The notes under the pieces were generated by a model. It worked only from the letters and a program-made list of their open reading frames with translations, was not told the origin of the DNA and did no database searches. From NCBI GenBank assembly GCA_021851405.1, contig JAJZDW010000013.1, forward strand, positions 18,114-82,113: DNA of 64,000 bases, in the 5' to 3' direction. This DNA comes from Pseudomonadota bacterium (GTDB lineage Bacteria; Pseudomonadota; Gammaproteobacteria; Steroidobacterales; Steroidobacteraceae). The position numbers were made by a program, and so were the translations under genes. The number at the start of each line of letters is the position of its first letter. Positions within the stretch are counted from its first letter, which is position 1. This document shows positions 53,054 through 62,206 of this stretch, piece by piece.

Positions 53054-53611
53054 TCAGTGCGCCGGAGGATGCCGTGGGTGCGCGGCGTCCCAGCGGCGCA
53101 CCGCCTGCAACGTATTGGCAACATGCCGCCGCGGATCGAGGTTGGTGTAGGAATAGAACACCCGATCGCCCGGGGTGATGACATAAGACACCCGGTTGGC
53201 CAGCAGCGGGTTCGACGGCAGCACCGCGTCGTAGGCCTTCATGATCCGGCCGGTGGTATCGGCCGCGACCGGGAATTTCTTGCGGCAGGCACTCACCGAG
53301 AAGCGCTTCAATTTCGCGATCGAATCGTGCGAGACGCCGATGACGGTCGCGCCAAGGGCCTTGAACTTCGGCATCGCCTCGGCGAACAGGTGCGCCTCGA
53401 GCGTGCAGCCGGGGGTGAAGGCCGCCAGGTAGAAATACAGCACCACCGGACCTTTCTTCAGCGCCCGGGCGAGTGAGAACGGGTAGGTCTTACCGCCGAG
53501 CGTGGCGGTGGCCGTGAACAGCGGGGCACGGGCTCCGTCGGGCAGCGCCGCCCAGGCACTTTGGGATCCGACCAGCGCCAGCAGCAGCGCGATGGCAAGG
53601 GAACGTCGCAT
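53054..53611 (-). CDS. Secreted peroxiredoxin (BCP/AhpC-like)
   Basis: This 185-residue protein starts at ATG 53611 with a Sec signal (cleavage near AWAA). The thioredoxin-like fold has GPVVLYFYLAAFTPGCTLEAHLF, the peroxidatic cysteine in the TPGCT loop, and VIGVSHDSIAKLKRF, with CRKKFPVAADTTGRIMKAY carrying a possible resolving cysteine. It would reduce peroxides in the periplasm. The substitution AAF for the usual DxT before the Cys is a small departure. Confidence 0.82.
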   Translation of the reverse strand: MRRSLAIALLLALVGSQSAWAALPDGARAPLFTATATLGGKTYPFSLARALKKGPVVLYFYLAAFTPGCTLEAHLFAEAMPKFKALGATVIGVSHDSIAKLKRFSVSACRKKFPVAADTTGRIMKAYDAVLPSNPLLANRVSYVITPGDRVFYSYTNLDPRRHVANTLQAVRRWDAAHPRHPPAH

Positions 53612-53713
53612 GACTCGCCTCCGGGGTTGAACGGCCCGGCGCATCATCGCGCAAAGGCCTTGCACCGTCACGCGCGGCGCGTACCCGGCCCCACGCGCGG
53701 GGCGTGCGCCGGG

Positions 53714-55327
53714 TCAGTCCTGGTAATCCTCGTTGCCGGGCGTCGGGATCGGCTTCAGGCGGGCAATGGCCGCCTGATTCTCGAACTTCAGGGTGTAGAA
53801 GCCGCCGTGACTCGAGGTCACCCACAGATAGAGCTGCCCATGCCGCCAGACAAAGCGGCTGTGCGCCTTCGACCAGGCGAAATTGATCGGCGGACTGACG
53901 CCCTGAAACACGTTCAGGAGCGAGCCGGGATCGATCTCATCGGGGTTCGCCGGCGCCGGTCCCTTGAAGTAGGCGATCTCGCGCGGCCGGTAGGGGTCGT
54001 GGATGTCGAAGACGCGCACGCCCGCTTGGTGGCTTGAGCAGGCGAGCAGCTTCGCATCGAGCGGGTTGTCGAACGTGCAGTCGTGCACGCTGTACCCATA
54101 ACCGCCCATCGTGGCGGTGACGTCGTGTTCGGTGAGCGCACAGTTGTGCGGATCGTCGACGCCGAGCATCAATTGCGCGACGAGCTTCGGGTGAGCCAGG
54201 TTGCTGATGTCGATGAGTCGCTCCATGCCGTTCGGCGCCAGGCCGGCGCGGCAGGCGGCGATCGCGCCCTGCGGGTCGCTGCAGCCGCCGGATCCGCACT
54301 CATCCCCGACGCCGACAAATGGCGTCCCGTGGATGAAGGCCAGATCCGGCTCGATGGCGATGTCTCCGTCCGTCCAGTACAACGAGCCGAGCACGCGGAT
54401 CTGCGGATGGGGCCGACGCTCCTGCACCTGACTCACGTCATAGATCACCAGACCGTTGCCGGAGGTGAAGTCCCCCGCATGCACCAGGTGCCCCACCACG
54501 CCGCAGAACAACAGCGTATCCGGCGGATGGCCGTCGACGGCGAACTGATTCAAGGAGATCCGGTGGCAGATCTGATGGGCACCGGCGCCGCCCGGCTGAT
54601 GGTCCGGGAAGCTCCAGTCGATCAGTTCCCTCGGGTGGCGGGGGTTGGAGACGTCGATGGCGTACAGCCGGCGCTGGTTGAACGAGCCAATCCAATAGGT
54701 TCTGCCGTCGGCAGCGAAATTGCCCGCGTGCGCCTGCAGCTTCGCATCCGGGATCTGCACGCTCGCGAGCAGCCGCGGATGCGTGCATTGCTTGAGGCTG
54801 TAGAACGAGACGGCCGGCTGCGGACCGGCGCCCATCCAGCTCTCCGCGGAGCCGAGCAGAGCGCGGCGCGGATTGACCGAGCCGTCCTCCCAATCGTAGA
54901 GCGAGGCTGGGTCATCGAGATGGGTGACGTACCGCGGGTCGCGCTGATGAGCGACATCCAGGACTTGGATCCCGGGGTCCAGCAGCGGTGGGACGCCTTT
55001 CTGACCGGCTTCATAGCCTTCGGTGGTGACGTAGGCGCAGTGCCCGTACCACATCAGCTGATGCCCGGCGCCCTGGCCGGCGTACTCGCCGATGATCTTG
55101 AGGTTGCAGGCGTAGGGTTTCTTCGAGGCGCCACTGGCGCGTTCGGCCGCCGTGAGCTGACCGTCCACCCCGGTTTCGGTCCGATCCCCGGGCTGGCAGG
55201 TCGGGCGGGGAACGGGCCCCAGAAACGCCGCCTGGGCGGTGGCCTGCGGTGTCCGCGCGCCGAGCAGCAGGACGCCGGCGATGATCGACAGGCCGAAGGT
55301 CAGAGTGGTTCGAAACGCAGCATTCAT
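53714..55327 (-). CDS. Secreted LVIVD-repeat protein
   Basis: This 537-residue protein has a Sec signal and many LVIVD-type blades: GIQVLDVAHQRDPRYVTHL, RLYAIDVSNPRHPRELIDW, RLIDISNLAHPKLVAQL and VRVFDIHDPYRPREIAYFKGP. These form a beta-propeller found on surface or periplasmic proteins of unknown role. There are several cysteines (GDECGSGGCSDP) likely in disulfides. Start ATG 55327 is the only one preceding a proper signal; the tracked ORF begins earlier. Confidence 0.75.
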   Translation of the reverse strand: MNAAFRTTLTFGLSIIAGVLLLGARTPQATAQAAFLGPVPRPTCQPGDRTETGVDGQLTAAERASGASKKPYACNLKIIGEYAGQGAGHQLMWYGHCAYVTTEGYEAGQKGVPPLLDPGIQVLDVAHQRDPRYVTHLDDPASLYDWEDGSVNPRRALLGSAESWMGAGPQPAVSFYSLKQCTHPRLLASVQIPDAKLQAHAGNFAADGRTYWIGSFNQRRLYAIDVSNPRHPRELIDWSFPDHQPGGAGAHQICHRISLNQFAVDGHPPDTLLFCGVVGHLVHAGDFTSGNGLVIYDVSQVQERRPHPQIRVLGSLYWTDGDIAIEPDLAFIHGTPFVGVGDECGSGGCSDPQGAIAACRAGLAPNGMERLIDISNLAHPKLVAQLMLGVDDPHNCALTEHDVTATMGGYGYSVHDCTFDNPLDAKLLACSSHQAGVRVFDIHDPYRPREIAYFKGPAPANPDEIDPGSLLNVFQGVSPPINFAWSKAHSRFVWRHGQLYLWVTSSHGGFYTLKFENQAAIARLKPIPTPGNEDYQD

Positions 55328-55619
55328 GGCGAGCCTCGTCGGATCTTCAGATCTCTTGACGGCACACTCACAGGTCCCCCGCGCGGCCATTATCGCGCCT
55401 CGGCGCGCGGCGGTACAATCATTTGAGCGGGACACCCTCGCCGTTCGGCGCCACATCGGGCGCGTGAGAGGGCCCGCGGGAGGCGCGCGCTATACTGCCT
55501 CCGGCACCGAATGGCGGCCCGCGCCGCAGCCCTCGGTCGCGCTCGCCGGCCCCGGCCGTGCTGCGGCGCCGGGACGAAGTGCTGCGGGCGAGGCGATCCA
55601 GGCTGGCGGAGGGTACAGC

Positions 55620-56294
55620 ATGCTTTTGAACGAGAATCTCTCGCGCCGCGCGGTCGTGCACACGGCCGGGGCGCCCTGGGTGGCCAGCCCGAGCGCGGGA
55701 ATCGAGCGGCGGATGTTGTTTCGGATCGGCGCCGAGCAGGCCCGTGCGACCTCCATCGTCCGCTATGCACCGGGCAGCCGCTTCCCGCGGCACCTGCATC
55801 CGGGCGGCGAGGAGTTCCTGGTGCTGGACGGGGTGTTCCAGGACGAGCGCGGGGACTATCCGGCCGGCGCCTACGTGCGCAACCCGCCGGCGAGCGGACA
55901 CGCACCCGGCAGCGACGCCGGCTGCATCATCTTCGTCAAACTGTGGCAGTTCCGCCGCGACGACGCGGCATCCGTGACCGTGCGTCCCGGCGAGGGACGC
56001 ACGCGCTCCCCGGCGGAGGGTCAGAAAACCTCCCGCGTGCTCTTCGAGGACGATTACGAACAGGTTCGGCTCGACGAGTGGCCGGCAGACGCGCCGGTGC
56101 ATCTGCCCAATCCGCGGGGTCTGGAAGGGTTGGTCGTGCAGGGCAGCTTCGCGCAGGACGAGGAACGGTTCGCACGCGGGTCGTGGTTGCGGCTGCCGGC
56201 GGGTGAGGATCTGCGCGCACACTGCGGCCCCGAAGGGGCGACGCTGTGGGTGAAATCCGCACCGCTGCTGCACGCGACGGTGTGTGCGTTCTGA
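55620..56294 (+). CDS. ChrR-like cupin protein
   Basis: This 224-residue protein, from ATG 55620, has a cupin barrel with FPRHLHPGGEEFLVLDGVFQDERGDYPAGAYVRNPP, the metal-binding HxH/E/H pattern of the ChrR C-terminal cupin family, and a second degenerate barrel towards the C-terminus (LEGLVVQGSFAQDEERF). No zinc-binding anti-sigma N-terminus is present. It may be an oxygenase-like or sensor protein; function is undetermined. Confidence 0.75.
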   Translation: MLLNENLSRRAVVHTAGAPWVASPSAGIERRMLFRIGAEQARATSIVRYAPGSRFPRHLHPGGEEFLVLDGVFQDERGDYPAGAYVRNPPASGHAPGSDAGCIIFVKLWQFRRDDAASVTVRPGEGRTRSPAEGQKTSRVLFEDDYEQVRLDEWPADAPVHLPNPRGLEGLVVQGSFAQDEERFARGSWLRLPAGEDLRAHCGPEGATLWVKSAPLLHATVCAF

Positions 56295-56453
56295 GCATAC
56301 CGCGCGCCGCACCGATCCGCCGATCGCCTCTGCGCCTTCGCTCATTCTCGCATTTCCAACACTTCGGCCACGCGTCGACCCGCCGAGGTCCGCGTGCTAC
56401 CCTCGAATCATCAGATCCTCGCAACGGTTGAGTACTTCAGCGCGGAGGTGAGT

Positions 56454-58565
56454 ATGGGATATCGCCGGAGAATGGTGTGGGCGGCCACGATGGTGCTGGT
56501 GGTGTGCGCTGCGGCACTGACGCCGGTGCGCGCTCTGGCCGACGCCGCGACACCGGCGAGGACGCAGGTGCGGATCGCGACGATCATGCGCCGGTTGCGC
56601 GATGTGCAGCGCTTCACCGCTGTCGCGCTCGCGCCGAACGATCGGACGATTGCCTGGGTGGTGACCGAACGAGACGGCACGGACCCGCGGCAGATTCTGC
56701 AGCTCGCCGCGCCGGACGGTTCTGAAGTGCGTACCGTGCGCATCCCCGATGGGGATCGTGTCTGCCACTACGGCAGTCTGCAGTGGTCGCCCGACAGCCG
56801 TACGCTCGCCTTTCTCTCCGACTGCAACGAGCCGGCGAAGCGGGCCAATCAGTTGGATATTTATGAAGTCCGCGCGCACGGCCGCAGAGCGTGGCAGATC
56901 TCGCACCTCGACGGGTTCGTGCACGAGCTCGCCTGGACGCCGGACGGCCGGGCCGTGAGTTTCCTCTACGTGCAGGGCGATCTGCACCCGATCGCGGCCG
57001 TCTCGCCCACCAAGCCGCAGATCGGCGTCATCGGTCGCGACGGGGTGGAGCATCAGCGTCTGGCGATGCTGCCGGCCGACGGTGGCACCGTCCGGCTGAT
57101 CACTCCGGCATCCATTTTCGTGTACGAGTACGACTGGGCGCCCGCCGGTGCGCGCGTCGCCTACATCGGGGCGCCGCCGCCGGGGCGCGACAACTGGTGG
57201 ACCGCGAAGCTCTACACGCAGCAGGTGGGCTCGCTGCCCGAGACGACGCTCGATCCGGCGACGGTGAGCGGATCGCTGCACGGCCTGCAGATCGCACTGC
57301 CGCGCTGGTCCCCGAACGGTGCGAAAATCGCCTTTATCGGCGGCTTGATGAGCGACCAGGGCGCCACCGGAGGGGACGTCTACCTCGTGGCCGCCCACGG
57401 CGGAGCGCCAGTGGATGTCACGCCGGGGATCGACATCAGCCCCTCCTGGCTCCAGTGGACGGGTCATGAGTCGTTGCTGGTGTCGTCCTTTGCCGGCGGT
57501 TCGACGCGGCTGTCGAGCTTTACGCTGCACGGACGGTCTGCGGCGACCCAAGAGACGCTGTTCACGGTGCCGGCGAACGTGGGCGACGGAACATTCGCCT
57601 CGGCGGTGTCCGTTTCCGCCTCGCATCAGCGTCTGTCGTTCATCGACAGTACCTTCGATTCACCGCCGCAGATCGACGCGGTACGGCTTCGCACCAACGC
57701 GGCTCACGCGCCGACCGCGGTGATCGGTGCGCCACACGCGATCACGCACGCGAATGCCGGCGTGCAGCCGATGTGGGGCCGGGCGGTCTCGGTGCACTGG
57801 CACAACGAGGGGTTTGCGGTGCAGGGCTGGCTGCTGTTCCCGCCGCACTACGATCCGCACCGTCACTACCCCATGATCGTCTACGTGCATGGCGGACCGA
57901 GCTGGGCGACGCGTCCGAGCTGGCCCTGGGACGGCTACGGACCCGTGCCGCTCGCGGCGATGGGCTACTTCGTGTTCATGCCCAATCCGCGCGGCAGCTT
58001 CGGGGAAGGCGAGCGCTTCGAGCAGGCGGTGCGGCGCGACATGGGGTATGGGGATCTGCGCGACATCCTCGCCGGTATCGATACGGTCGAGGCGCGTTAC
58101 CCAATCGACGATCACCGGCTCGGGCTCACCGGCTGGAGTTACGGGGGCTTCATGTCGATGTTTGCCCCGACCCAGACCGATCGGTTCAAGGCCGCGGTGG
58201 TGGGCGCGGGCCTCTCGGACTGGAAGAGCTACTACGGGGAGAACTCGATCGATGAGTGGATGATCCCGTTCTTCGGGGCCTCGGTCTACCGGGACCCGAA
58301 GGTCTATGCGAAGAGCTCGGCGATCAATTTCATCGAACACGACAGGACTCCCTCGTTGATCGTCGTCGGACAATACGACGGGGAATGCCCGGCACCGCAG
58401 TCGTTCGAGTACTGGCATGCGCTGCGCGCGATGGGTGTGCCGGCGAAACTGGTGGTGTACGCCGGCGAGGGCCACGCCTTTTACAAGCCGGCCGACCGCA
58501 GAGACGTGCTGCTGCGCGCGCTGCGCTGGTTTGCGAAGTACCTCAGCCCCCCATCGGCGACCTGA
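56454..58565 (+). CDS. Secreted S9-family (prolyl oligopeptidase-like) peptidase
   Basis: This 703-residue protein starts at ATG 56454 with GGAGG upstream and a signal peptide (cleavage near ALADA). Residues 40-420 form a WD40-like beta-propeller that gates access; residues 430-700 are the alpha/beta-hydrolase domain with the nucleophile in GWSYGGFMSMF, Asp in VGQYDGECP and His in GEGHAFYKP. It cleaves short peptides in the periplasm or medium, possibly with dipeptidyl or acyl-peptide specificity. Such enzymes are common in peptide-using Gammaproteobacteria. Confidence 0.9.
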   Translation: MGYRRRMVWAATMVLVVCAAALTPVRALADAATPARTQVRIATIMRRLRDVQRFTAVALAPNDRTIAWVVTERDGTDPRQILQLAAPDGSEVRTVRIPDGDRVCHYGSLQWSPDSRTLAFLSDCNEPAKRANQLDIYEVRAHGRRAWQISHLDGFVHELAWTPDGRAVSFLYVQGDLHPIAAVSPTKPQIGVIGRDGVEHQRLAMLPADGGTVRLITPASIFVYEYDWAPAGARVAYIGAPPPGRDNWWTAKLYTQQVGSLPETTLDPATVSGSLHGLQIALPRWSPNGAKIAFIGGLMSDQGATGGDVYLVAAHGGAPVDVTPGIDISPSWLQWTGHESLLVSSFAGGSTRLSSFTLHGRSAATQETLFTVPANVGDGTFASAVSVSASHQRLSFIDSTFDSPPQIDAVRLRTNAAHAPTAVIGAPHAITHANAGVQPMWGRAVSVHWHNEGFAVQGWLLFPPHYDPHRHYPMIVYVHGGPSWATRPSWPWDGYGPVPLAAMGYFVFMPNPRGSFGEGERFEQAVRRDMGYGDLRDILAGIDTVEARYPIDDHRLGLTGWSYGGFMSMFAPTQTDRFKAAVVGAGLSDWKSYYGENSIDEWMIPFFGASVYRDPKVYAKSSAINFIEHDRTPSLIVVGQYDGECPAPQSFEYWHALRAMGVPAKLVVYAGEGHAFYKPADRRDVLLRALRWFAKYLSPPSAT

Positions 58566-58608
58566 TGCGTCCGTCCCGGTGCGCTCCCGAGGTCAGTGGA
58601 GACTTCAG

Positions 58609-59121
58609 ATGAATGCCGAGGAACTCAAAGCACTGCAGGGCGCGATCAAACAGGCCTACCGCAGCGCACCGGAGGCGGCACGGGTGACCTCGCGGGTCGA
58701 ACTGAATCTCGATCCGCAGCGTCTCGGGGTCCGGCTGCGCACGGATCTACCGCCGATCGCCGGCTTGCATCCCGCGACCGGCGGCACGGGCACGATGGCC
58801 TGTTCGGCAGATCTGCTGCTTCAGTCGCTGGCCGCCTGCGCAGGCGTGACGCTGCTCGCGGTGGCCACGGCGACCGGCGTGCCGATCACCGGCGGGCGGA
58901 TCATCGCCGAGGGCCTCTGGGATGCGCGCGGTACGCTCGGTGTCGACAAGACAGTGCCGGTGGGGATCCAGAACATTCGGCTGTCCTTCGAGCTCGAGGG
59001 GAGTGCGGATCTTGCCGCCTACGAGCGACTGGTGGGCACCGCGGAGCGCTACTGCGTCATTCTGGCGACGCTGCGCAGTTCCGTTCCCATCGAGATCCAC
59101 GTCCGTCTCAGTGCAGCTTGA
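58609..59121 (+). CDS. OsmC-family peroxide/thiol protein
   Basis: This 170-residue protein from ATG 58609 (GGAG upstream) matches the OsmC/Ohr family: GGTGTMACSADLLLQSLAACAGVTLLAVA with the first reactive Cys and YERLVGTAERYCVILATLRSSVPI with the second. Such proteins reduce organic hydroperoxides with two cysteines. Its 3' end overlaps that of the convergent ndh gene by 14 bases. Confidence 0.85.
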   Translation: MNAEELKALQGAIKQAYRSAPEAARVTSRVELNLDPQRLGVRLRTDLPPIAGLHPATGGTGTMACSADLLLQSLAACAGVTLLAVATATGVPITGGRIIAEGLWDARGTLGVDKTVPVGIQNIRLSFELEGSADLAAYERLVGTAERYCVILATLRSSVPIEIHVRLSAA

Positions 59122-60460
59122 CGTGCGGCTCGGTGCGGCGCGTGATCAGCCGCGCGATCGTATCGAGCGTCAATTTCGCCGGGCCGTGCAGGGCGAGTTC
59201 GTGCAGTTTGCGCAACCACGTGTACATCAGGCGCGCGAAGTAGCCCTCGAGCATCAGATGGCCACCGACCAGTGCACCCATGAGGTTGCCGACGGTGCTG
59301 TGGCGACCGAGTGACACCAGCGAGCCGAAGTCCCGATAGCGATACTCGCGCAGCGGCTTGCCCGCCAACCGCCGCTCGATCTGGCGCACCATGTGGGTGG
59401 CCTGCTGGTGTGCCGCCTGCGCGCGCGGTGGCACGATGGCGTCTCGGCCGAGCCACGGACAGGCCGCGCAGTCCCCGAGCGCAAAGACGTTCTCGTCGCG
59501 GGTGCATTGCAGGGTCGGCCGGACCACGAGCTGGTTCGAGTGGTTGGTTTCGAGCCCGTCCAGATCGCGCAGGAACTCCGGGGCCTTGACGCCGGCGGCC
59601 CACACGACGAGCTCGGCCGGGATGATCTGCCCGGAGGCGAGGCGAACGCCGTCCGGCAGGACCGCCGCGACCCGCGACCCGGTGCGGATCTGCACGCCGA
59701 GGGAGCCGAGCAGGTTCGCCGCCGCGCTCGAGAGACGCTCCGGCAGGGCGGGCAGAATCCGCTCGGAGGCCTCGATCAGGTGGATGCGGATGTCCGCATC
59801 GGGATCGATCCGATCCAGTCCATACGAGACCAGCGCACGCGTCGTGTTGTGCAGTTCCGCGGCGAGCTCCACGCCCGTGGCGCCCGCACCGATGATCGCG
59901 ACCTGCAGCTGCTCGGGGCGCAGTGGCTCGCGCTGCCCATGGGCGCGGATCATCGAGTTGACCAGCCGGCGGTGGAAGCGCGCGGCGGCCGCCGGGGTCT
60001 CGAGCGCAATGGCGTATTCCTGTACGCCCGGGGTGCCGAAGTCATTGGTGAGGCTGCCGACGGCGATCACCAGCGTGTCATAGGTATAGAGACGCTCGGC
60101 GGTGATCTGAACACCGGCCTCATCGAGCACCGGTGCGACGCGCACTTCACGCCGGGTCCGGTCGAGGCCGGTCATCTCCCCGAGTCGGAATCGGAAATGA
60201 TGCCAGTGCGACTGGGCCAGGTAGCTCAGTTCATGCACGCTGAGGTCCATGCTGCCGGCCGCCACCTCGTGCAAGAGAGGCTTCCACAGGTGGGTGCGAG
60301 TGCAGTCGATCAGTTCGATGCGTGCCCGGCGTGGCCGGTCCAGCCGGTCGCCGAGACGTGTGGCGAGCTCCAGTCCACCCGCACCACCCCCGACGATGAG
60401 GATCTTGTGGCGACGGGGGCGGTCCCGTTGACGCGGCCCCTGCAGGTCCGTGGCAGGCAT
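59108..60460 (-). CDS. ndh: Type II NADH dehydrogenase (NDH-2)
   Basis: This 450-residue flavoprotein has two Rossmann motifs, ILIVGGGAGGLELATRLGD (FAD) and VAIIGAGATGVELAAELHN (NADH), LWKPLLHEVAAGSMD, PAELVVWAAGVKAPEFL and VFALGDCAACPW. A C-terminal amphipathic segment would dock to the membrane. NDH-2 moves electrons from NADH to quinone without proton pumping. GAGGAG lies about ten bases upstream of the ATG. Confidence 0.92.
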   Translation of the reverse strand: MPATDLQGPRQRDRPRRHKILIVGGGAGGLELATRLGDRLDRPRRARIELIDCTRTHLWKPLLHEVAAGSMDLSVHELSYLAQSHWHHFRFRLGEMTGLDRTRREVRVAPVLDEAGVQITAERLYTYDTLVIAVGSLTNDFGTPGVQEYAIALETPAAAARFHRRLVNSMIRAHGQREPLRPEQLQVAIIGAGATGVELAAELHNTTRALVSYGLDRIDPDADIRIHLIEASERILPALPERLSSAAANLLGSLGVQIRTGSRVAAVLPDGVRLASGQIIPAELVVWAAGVKAPEFLRDLDGLETNHSNQLVVRPTLQCTRDENVFALGDCAACPWLGRDAIVPPRAQAAHQQATHMVRQIERRLAGKPLREYRYRDFGSLVSLGRHSTVGNLMGALVGGHLMLEGYFARLMYTWLRKLHELALHGPAKLTLDTIARLITRRTEPHVKLH

Positions 60461-61038
60461 CGGAATCGTGCTCCTCGATGAGGCACCGGACGCTCATTAG
60501 GGCATGGCCGGACGAGCGGCGCCATCCGTAGCGGTGCGGATCTTCGGGCCCACGGCGGCTGTGCCGTCCGCGGAACAGCGCCCCGGATCGGGCGCCCACG
60601 GGCACCGGCCGGCACCGAGTCAATGATCGTGCACCGAACCGCTCACCACCGAACGTGACGTCCCGCCGGGCGATGCCGGCGGTGAAGAGCGCCGTGCAGG
60701 GCGGTGACTGCGCCCGCCGGGCACGGTGATGTTCCTGAAGACTTCGGCGAGGGCCTACGCTTTGAAATGAGCGAGGATGGACGCCCCGGCGTCGCAGGGT
60801 GCGTCGAGGGGCGGGGTCCTCGGCAGCCTCGAAGGGATGGCGTACCGCGAGCGCGGGTCAATCGACAGGCACGAACCGATTCAAACACTCGACCTGACGA
60901 GCGTGGCACCACGGCTTGGCGCCGTCCTGTGTGCCGTATGGTTTTCATCCGGAATTCGCTCGCTTCGCTCGAGCGTACGAGCGCGCGACCGTGCCTCTCC
61001 TGCGGGGATACGGAATGCTGAGCGCGCCTTGCTGGATT

Positions 61039-61084
61039 GGAGTTGACCCACCTATGCAGAGATCCGCATAGGCGGGTCAACTCC
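61039..61084. repeat. 19-bp near-perfect inverted repeat
   Basis: GGAGTTGACCCACCTATGC and GCATAGGCGGGTCAACTCC, with one mismatch, around eight bases. It may be a transcription terminator, an IS end fold, or a hairpin from an integron or REP-like unit. Confidence 0.6.
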
Positions 61085-61170
61085 ACTCCGCTGGGCTGGC
61101 ATCGGCTCCCCCGAGGTAAAAATCGGGCAGCTTAGCCAGCGGTGAGAGGTCCAGCGCAGACCCGGCGCGG

Positions 61171-61310
61171 ATCATTCCGGGGGAACGTGACCGCCGATTC
61201 CGGGCACACGCCCAAAATCGGTCACCTTCCAGCGGAATGAACGGTCACGTTCGGCCGGAACGGCCGGTCACGTTCGTCCGGAATCAGCGGTCACATTGGT
61301 CCGAAAAACG
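61171..61310. repeat. Multiple 23-bp repeats resembling IS21-type terminal repeats
   Basis: Four consecutive 23-bp units begin at 61219, 61242, 61265 and 61288, each opening CGGTCAC and most having a CCGGAA core. An inverted copy of the same pattern is at 61171-61193. IS21-family elements carry such multiple direct copies at their ends for transposase binding. No IstA/IstB gene is nearby, so this is probably a relic end. Confidence 0.65.
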
Positions 61311-61404
61311 CAGGCGGGGATCGCGAATCAGATCATTTTCCCAAACGGGATCACCCGAGGTGTCACCAATGTAGGGTTCGCAAAGATCCCTGGACCATGT
61401 TTTT

Positions 61405-61773
61405 TTACGGGGTAGGCCACCAAAAGCACCCGGCCGCTGCCCTCAACGCAGCGACTATACCTCCGGGCAAAGAGTTTCTGTACACAAGGGGGGTCGCGCG
61501 CGGCTTGGCGGAGTTTTTTATGAAATCGCGCTCCATGCGCAGCTGAGTATTCTCGGCTCGCAGCCGCGAAACTTCAGCTTCCAGATCGCTCACCGAACGG
61601 CGTTTGCCGTCCTTGACGACCCCTCCGTCACGCGCAAGACGGCTCCATTTGTCCAGCGTCTTGACCGAAATCCCCAGCTTACGAGCGGCCTTCGTCGCCC
61701 CGAGACTCTCAGCCAGTGACACGGCCTCCGCCTTGTATTCGGCCGTATATTGAGCACGAACCTGACGTTCCAT
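61405..61773 (-). pseudogene. IS3-family OrfA remnant
   Basis: From ATG 61773 the reading is MERQVRAQYTAEYKAEAVSL, then ATKAARKLGISVKTLDKWSRLA and VSDLEAEVSRLRAENTQLRMERDFIKNSAK. This is the HTH plus leucine zipper of IS3 OrfA. The ATAAAAAAC run at FIKN is the usual -1 slip site into OrfB, but the following sequence carries no DDE core on this strand, so the element is truncated. Confidence 0.75.
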
Positions 61774-61933
61774 AGTGACCTCCAAAGGGTAGGTTTAATC
61801 CATCCATTAGATGTCCGTCAACGGGGGACCACTTCACCCCCACCGTTGCATAGCTTGGCCGAACGGCAGAGAGAAATCCACGGGCCTCCGCCGCACGCTT
61901 AGTACGCCGGGATAAACCGGCAAGAAGGAGAGA

Positions 61934-62206
61934 ATGAAAGAGTCTCACATCGAAGGAGTAGCGATCCACGATGACCCCGAGTCATGCGCGAGCAGTCGCG
62001 AGGCTGCACGTGAAGTGTTGACAGGGGCACACACAGGTTCGGTATTGAGCCGCGAAATCAGGTTCTCCAGGGTGCCGACGCTGTTAAGCGAAGCGGAAGG
62101 CAAAATGTCTCAGGGGCGCTATCGCAAGTCTCTGGGTGGCCCTGCGCGGTCGCAGACCCGATACATGTGTGGAACCTTCTTGCGCGAGAACCGGGAGATC
62201 CCATAG
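61934..62206 (+). CDS. Small ORF in the group II intron 5' region
   Basis: This 90-residue frame (MKESHIEGVAIHDDPESC, then REVLTGAHTGSVLSREI) looks like the short ORFs commonly annotated just before the reverse transcriptase in this class of group II intron. Its conservation is most likely due to the structured intron RNA, not to a working protein. AAGGAG lies upstream. It ends directly before the reverse transcriptase start. Confidence 0.4.
   Translation: MKESHIEGVAIHDDPESCASSREAAREVLTGAHTGSVLSREIRFSRVPTLLSEAEGKMSQGRYRKSLGGPARSQTRYMCGTFLRENREIP

Larger units (their letters stand above)
60461..61404. other. Gene-poor mobile-element relic region
   Basis: No convincing gene lies in these 944 bases; the ORFs at 60643-61086 and 60704-61021 look random in composition. 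It holds a 19-bp inverted repeat (61039-61084) and a set of 23-bp repeats (61171-61310) that look like transposase-binding ends. Confidence 0.6.

Noticed and set aside
60643-61086. 147-residue ORF in the region after ndh
   Set aside because: No family, Arg/Pro/Ser-rich random composition and no ribosome site; overlaps the inverted repeat.
61219-61310. Possible CRISPR-like array of 23-bp units
   Set aside because: Units are contiguous with no spacers, similarity between units is partial, and no cas gene is present; an IS21-type end is the better reading.
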